From positions 186,001-250,000 of the forward strand of contig CAVSKZ010000003.1 in NCBI GenBank assembly GCA_963728835.1: a stretch of 64,000 bases of DNA, read 5' to 3'. Under the pieces are notes generated by a model. That model saw only the letters and a list, made by a program, of their open reading frames with translations, did not search any database and was not told the origin of the DNA. Positions 62,003-64,000 of this stretch are shown in pieces. The translations under genes and the position numbers were made by a program. The stretch comes from VRUE01 sp963728835 (GTDB taxonomy: Bacteria; Actinomycetota; Thermoleophilia; Solirubrobacterales; 70-9). Position 1 is the first letter of the stretch. Every line of letters starts with the position of its first letter.

Positions 62003-62245
62003 GTGCAAGATCTTCAGCAAGACATCCAAGGACAGCTTCGCGAACTCGACGCCGAGCTCGATCTCGTCGCGCTCGAGCAGCCGAGCAAAGAGGCTCTGCG
62101 GCTCTTCATCGATCACCCCGAGGGGGTCGACCTCGCTCTCTGCGAGAAGGTGACGAAGCACCTCAACCACCTGCGGGCCGAGTACTCGCTCGAGGTGTCC
62201 TCGCCCGGTCCCAAGTACCGCAAAGACAAGGAGCATCTCCAGTGA
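62003..62245 (+). CDS. rimP: short RimP-like ribosome maturation protein
   Basis: An 80-aa protein. It matches only the N-terminal domain of RimP (usually ~150 aa): QDLQQDIQGQLRELDAELDL, LRLFIDHPEGVDLALCEKVT, HLRAEYSLEVSSPGPKYRKD. The sequence stops right after the SSPG motif, so the C-terminal SH3-like domain is missing. No frameshift signal is visible after the stop, and nusA starts there at once. The position, upstream of nusA with a GTGA-type overlap, is that of rimP, which helps 30S assembly. GTG 62003 is assumed. Confidence 0.82.
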   Translation: MQDLQQDIQGQLRELDAELDLVALEQPSKEALRLFIDHPEGVDLALCEKVTKHLNHLRAEYSLEVSSPGPKYRKDKEHLQ

Positions 62246-63873
62246 GCAAAGAGATCGTCGACGCAGTCAAGGCGCTGGAGCTGGAGAAGGGGATTTCCGC
62301 CGACAAGCTGATGGACGCGCTCGAGGACGCGCTCCTCTCCGCCTACAAGAAGACTCCCGGCGCGGCCAAATACGCCCGCGTCGACCTCGACCACGAAACC
62401 GGCGATTTCCGGGTCTTCGAGTTGATCCTGCCGCCCGAGCTGGAGGAGAAGCTGCTCGCCGAGGCGGCGGAGGCGCAGGAGGCCGAAGAGCGCGAAATCG
62501 ACCCTGAAACGGGCGAGCTGCGCGAGCCCGAGGAGCCCGAGCTGGACCCGGAGATGATCGCGCCCTACGAGGACCAGATCTCCACCCGCGACGTCACCCC
62601 CGAAGACTTCGGCCGGATCGCCGCCCAGACCGCCAAGCAGGTGATCCTGCAGCGGATTCGCGAGGCCGAACGGATGATGATGTTCGACGAGTACCAGGAC
62701 CGCGTCGGCGAGCTGATCACCGGGATCATCCAGCAGTCCGACAAGCGCTACACGCTGGTCCAGCTGCGCGAGCGGGTCGAGGCGCTGCTGCCCAAGTCAG
62801 AGCAGGTCTACAACGAGCGCTACGACCACGGCATGCGGGTCAAGGCCGTGATCACCGACGTCTCCGACTCGACCAAAGGCCCTGCGATCGTCGTCTCCCG
62901 GCGCAGCTCCGAGCTGATCAAGAAGCTCTTCGAAATGGAGGTGCCGGAGATCGCCGACAAGCTGGTCGAGATCGTCGGGGTCGCCCGCGAGCCCGGTTAC
63001 CGCTCGAAGATCGCGGTTATCTCCCATGCCGACGGGGTCGACCCGGTTGGCGCCTGTGTCGGCCCGCGCGGCTCGCGGGTGCGGATGGTCGTCTCAGAGC
63101 TGCGCGGCGAGAAGATCGACATCATCCCCCACAACGAGGAGCCCGCCCGCTTCGTCGCCAAGGCCCTCTCGCCGGCCCGCGTGCGCGAGGTGATCGTCGA
63201 CGACGAGGAGCGCCAGGCGACGGTGATCGTCCCCGACGACCAGCTCTCCCTGGCGATCGGCCGCGACGGCCAGAACGCCCGCCTCGCCGCTCGGCTCACC
63301 GGCTGGCGGGTGGACATCAAGTCCGAGACCGAGTTCTCCCAGGAGGACCAGGACGTCGAGTACGAGGGCGAAGAAACCTTCGACGGGCGCTGCATGGCGG
63401 TGCTCTCCAACGGCCGCCGCTGCCCCAACGCGGCGATCGAGGGCTCGACCTACTGCGGCCTGCCCCAGCACCAGGCTCTGAGCCGCTTCGAGACCAACCA
63501 GATGGCCGTGCTCGGGGCCGTCTCCGAAACCGAGGTCGAGATCCTCGCCGACCCGGACGCCGATCAAGGCCAGGTGGACGAGATCGTCGCCAAGGCCGAA
63601 GCCGAGTTCGTCGAGGAAGTTCCCGAGGAAGAGGCTGAAGAGGAGCTGGCCGCGGGTCCTGTCGCGGCGGAGGACTCCTCGTCCTCGCAGGCTGCGGGCG
63701 AGGAGCCCACCACCACGCCACCCGCGGAGGATGCTGTTGAGCCCGAAGGCGGGGCTGGCGACGAAGTCGGCGAGGAGCCTGCTCCGGAGCTTGTGGAGGA
63801 CGAGGCGGAGGAGGATTCCGTGGAGTCGTCGGAGTCCGAGGAGCCTGTGGCTGAGGAGGCAGAGCAGTCCTAG
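62242..63873 (+). CDS. nusA: transcription termination/antitermination factor NusA
   Basis: A 543-aa NusA. N-terminal domain: SADKLMDALEDALLSAYKKT and DVTPEDFGRIAAQTAKQVIL. The S1 domain starts near residue 175 (GELITGIIQQSDKRYTLVQL). KH domains: VGACVGPRGSRVRMVVSELR and LSLAIGRDGQNARLAARLTG. A C-terminal extension has a CMAVLSNGRRCPNAAIEGST, then YCGLPQHQAL cysteine motif (three Cys plus His, perhaps a zinc knuckle), and then a ~120-residue Glu/Ala-rich acidic tail. GTG 62242 overlaps the rimP stop. The tail's function is unknown. Confidence 0.93.
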   Translation: MSKEIVDAVKALELEKGISADKLMDALEDALLSAYKKTPGAAKYARVDLDHETGDFRVFELILPPELEEKLLAEAAEAQEAEEREIDPETGELREPEEPELDPEMIAPYEDQISTRDVTPEDFGRIAAQTAKQVILQRIREAERMMMFDEYQDRVGELITGIIQQSDKRYTLVQLRERVEALLPKSEQVYNERYDHGMRVKAVITDVSDSTKGPAIVVSRRSSELIKKLFEMEVPEIADKLVEIVGVAREPGYRSKIAVISHADGVDPVGACVGPRGSRVRMVVSELRGEKIDIIPHNEEPARFVAKALSPARVREVIVDDEERQATVIVPDDQLSLAIGRDGQNARLAARLTGWRVDIKSETEFSQEDQDVEYEGEETFDGRCMAVLSNGRRCPNAAIEGSTYCGLPQHQALSRFETNQMAVLGAVSETEVEILADPDADQGQVDEIVAKAEAEFVEEVPEEEAEEELAAGPVAAEDSSSSQAAGEEPTTTPPAEDAVEPEGGAGDEVGEEPAPELVEDEAEEDSVESSESEEPVAEEAEQS

Positions 63874-64000
63874 TGGCGAAAAAACGGGTTCACGAGATCG
63901 CCAAGGCGCAGGGCCTCCAGAGCAAGGAGGTTCTTGCCGCGCTCAAGAGCGCTGGGATCGAGGCTAAAGCTGCCGCCTCCAGCGTCGAGGAGGCCGACGC
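63873..64000 (+). CDS. infB: translation initiation factor IF-2, 5' end only
   Basis: The frame starts at GTG 63873, one base overlapping the nusA stop, and reads KKRVHEIAKAQGLQSKEVLA and LKSAGIEAKAAASSVEEAD, the typical IF-2 N-terminal DNA/RNA-binding-like domain. It runs off the window. No YlxR gene lies between nusA and infB, although one often does. Confidence 0.9.
   Translation, partial: MAKKRVHEIAKAQGLQSKEVLAALKSAGIEAKAAASSVEEAD

Overview
The window is GC-rich DNA of about 70% GC (estimated by eye) with short intergenic gaps, many GTG and TTG starts and many 4-base stop/start overlaps. The gene set points to Actinobacteriota: mycobacterial-type integration host factor (mIHF), a CysO-like sulfur carrier, PdxS/PdxT, a fused SecDF, PyrR-controlled pyrimidine genes, and DUF6325 with SHOCT. 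The class Thermoleophilia (Solirubrobacterales-like) is my best guess, but it is an inference. Ordinary core chromosome dominates, with a few accessory patches.

Layout. 1-3200: accessory region with two copies of a ~150-bp att-like repeat ending in a tRNA-Met(CAU) 3' half; they flank a secreted eight-repeat protein. 3299-10432: catabolic genes. The + strand carries an SDR, an APH-like kinase, DUF6285 and an acyl-CoA dehydrogenase. A facing - strand operon carries an NTF2-like protein, a homogentisate-dioxygenase-like enzyme, a PNPOx-like protein and a hydrolase. 10548-18225: small conserved proteins, a P450, a coiled-coil lipoprotein, a zincin, a PIG-L deacetylase and membrane proteins. 18289-21964: an RpiR regulator, pdxS-pdxT (vitamin B6) and an M29 aminopeptidase. 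22423-29085: yebC, ruvC-ruvA-ruvB and secDF. 29585-31750: a Clp_N-KAP NTPase of visibly different composition. 31803-36533: recJ and rel. 36569-42516: a Vps62-type lipoprotein and a - strand group (HIT, phosphomannomutase, MBL hydrolase, DAG kinase) followed by CorA. 42623-44313: a SAM-I riboswitch with terminator ahead of a threonine-synthase-like gene and a CysO-like sulfur carrier. 44419-46996: a CDP-sugar-type gene pair and a SRAP protein. 48721-50216: tRNA-Arg(CCG), hairpin repeats and RNase Z. 50258-59216: a PyrR-binding RNA element and pyrR-pyrB-pyrC-carA-carB-pyrKD, giving most of de novo UMP synthesis. 59305-61785: mihF, gmk, rpoZ, coaBC. 62003-64000: a short rimP, nusA and the start of infB.

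Two themes cut across the window. First, eight genes, including ruvA, recJ, rnz and the phosphomannomutase gene, are each broken by one small indel. The shift points share no motif, which looks like indel errors in the source sequence rather than biology. Second, palindromic or hairpin repeats are frequent. One family has at least four copies with conserved ends and co-varying arms; one copy is translated as the PyrK-PyrD linker. A separate 24-bp-arm palindrome is translated inside RecJ.

The best candidates for new biology are the riboswitch/ThrC-like/CysO-like cassette (possible carrier-dependent homocysteine synthesis), the Clp_N-KAP ATPase, and the palindromic repeat family.
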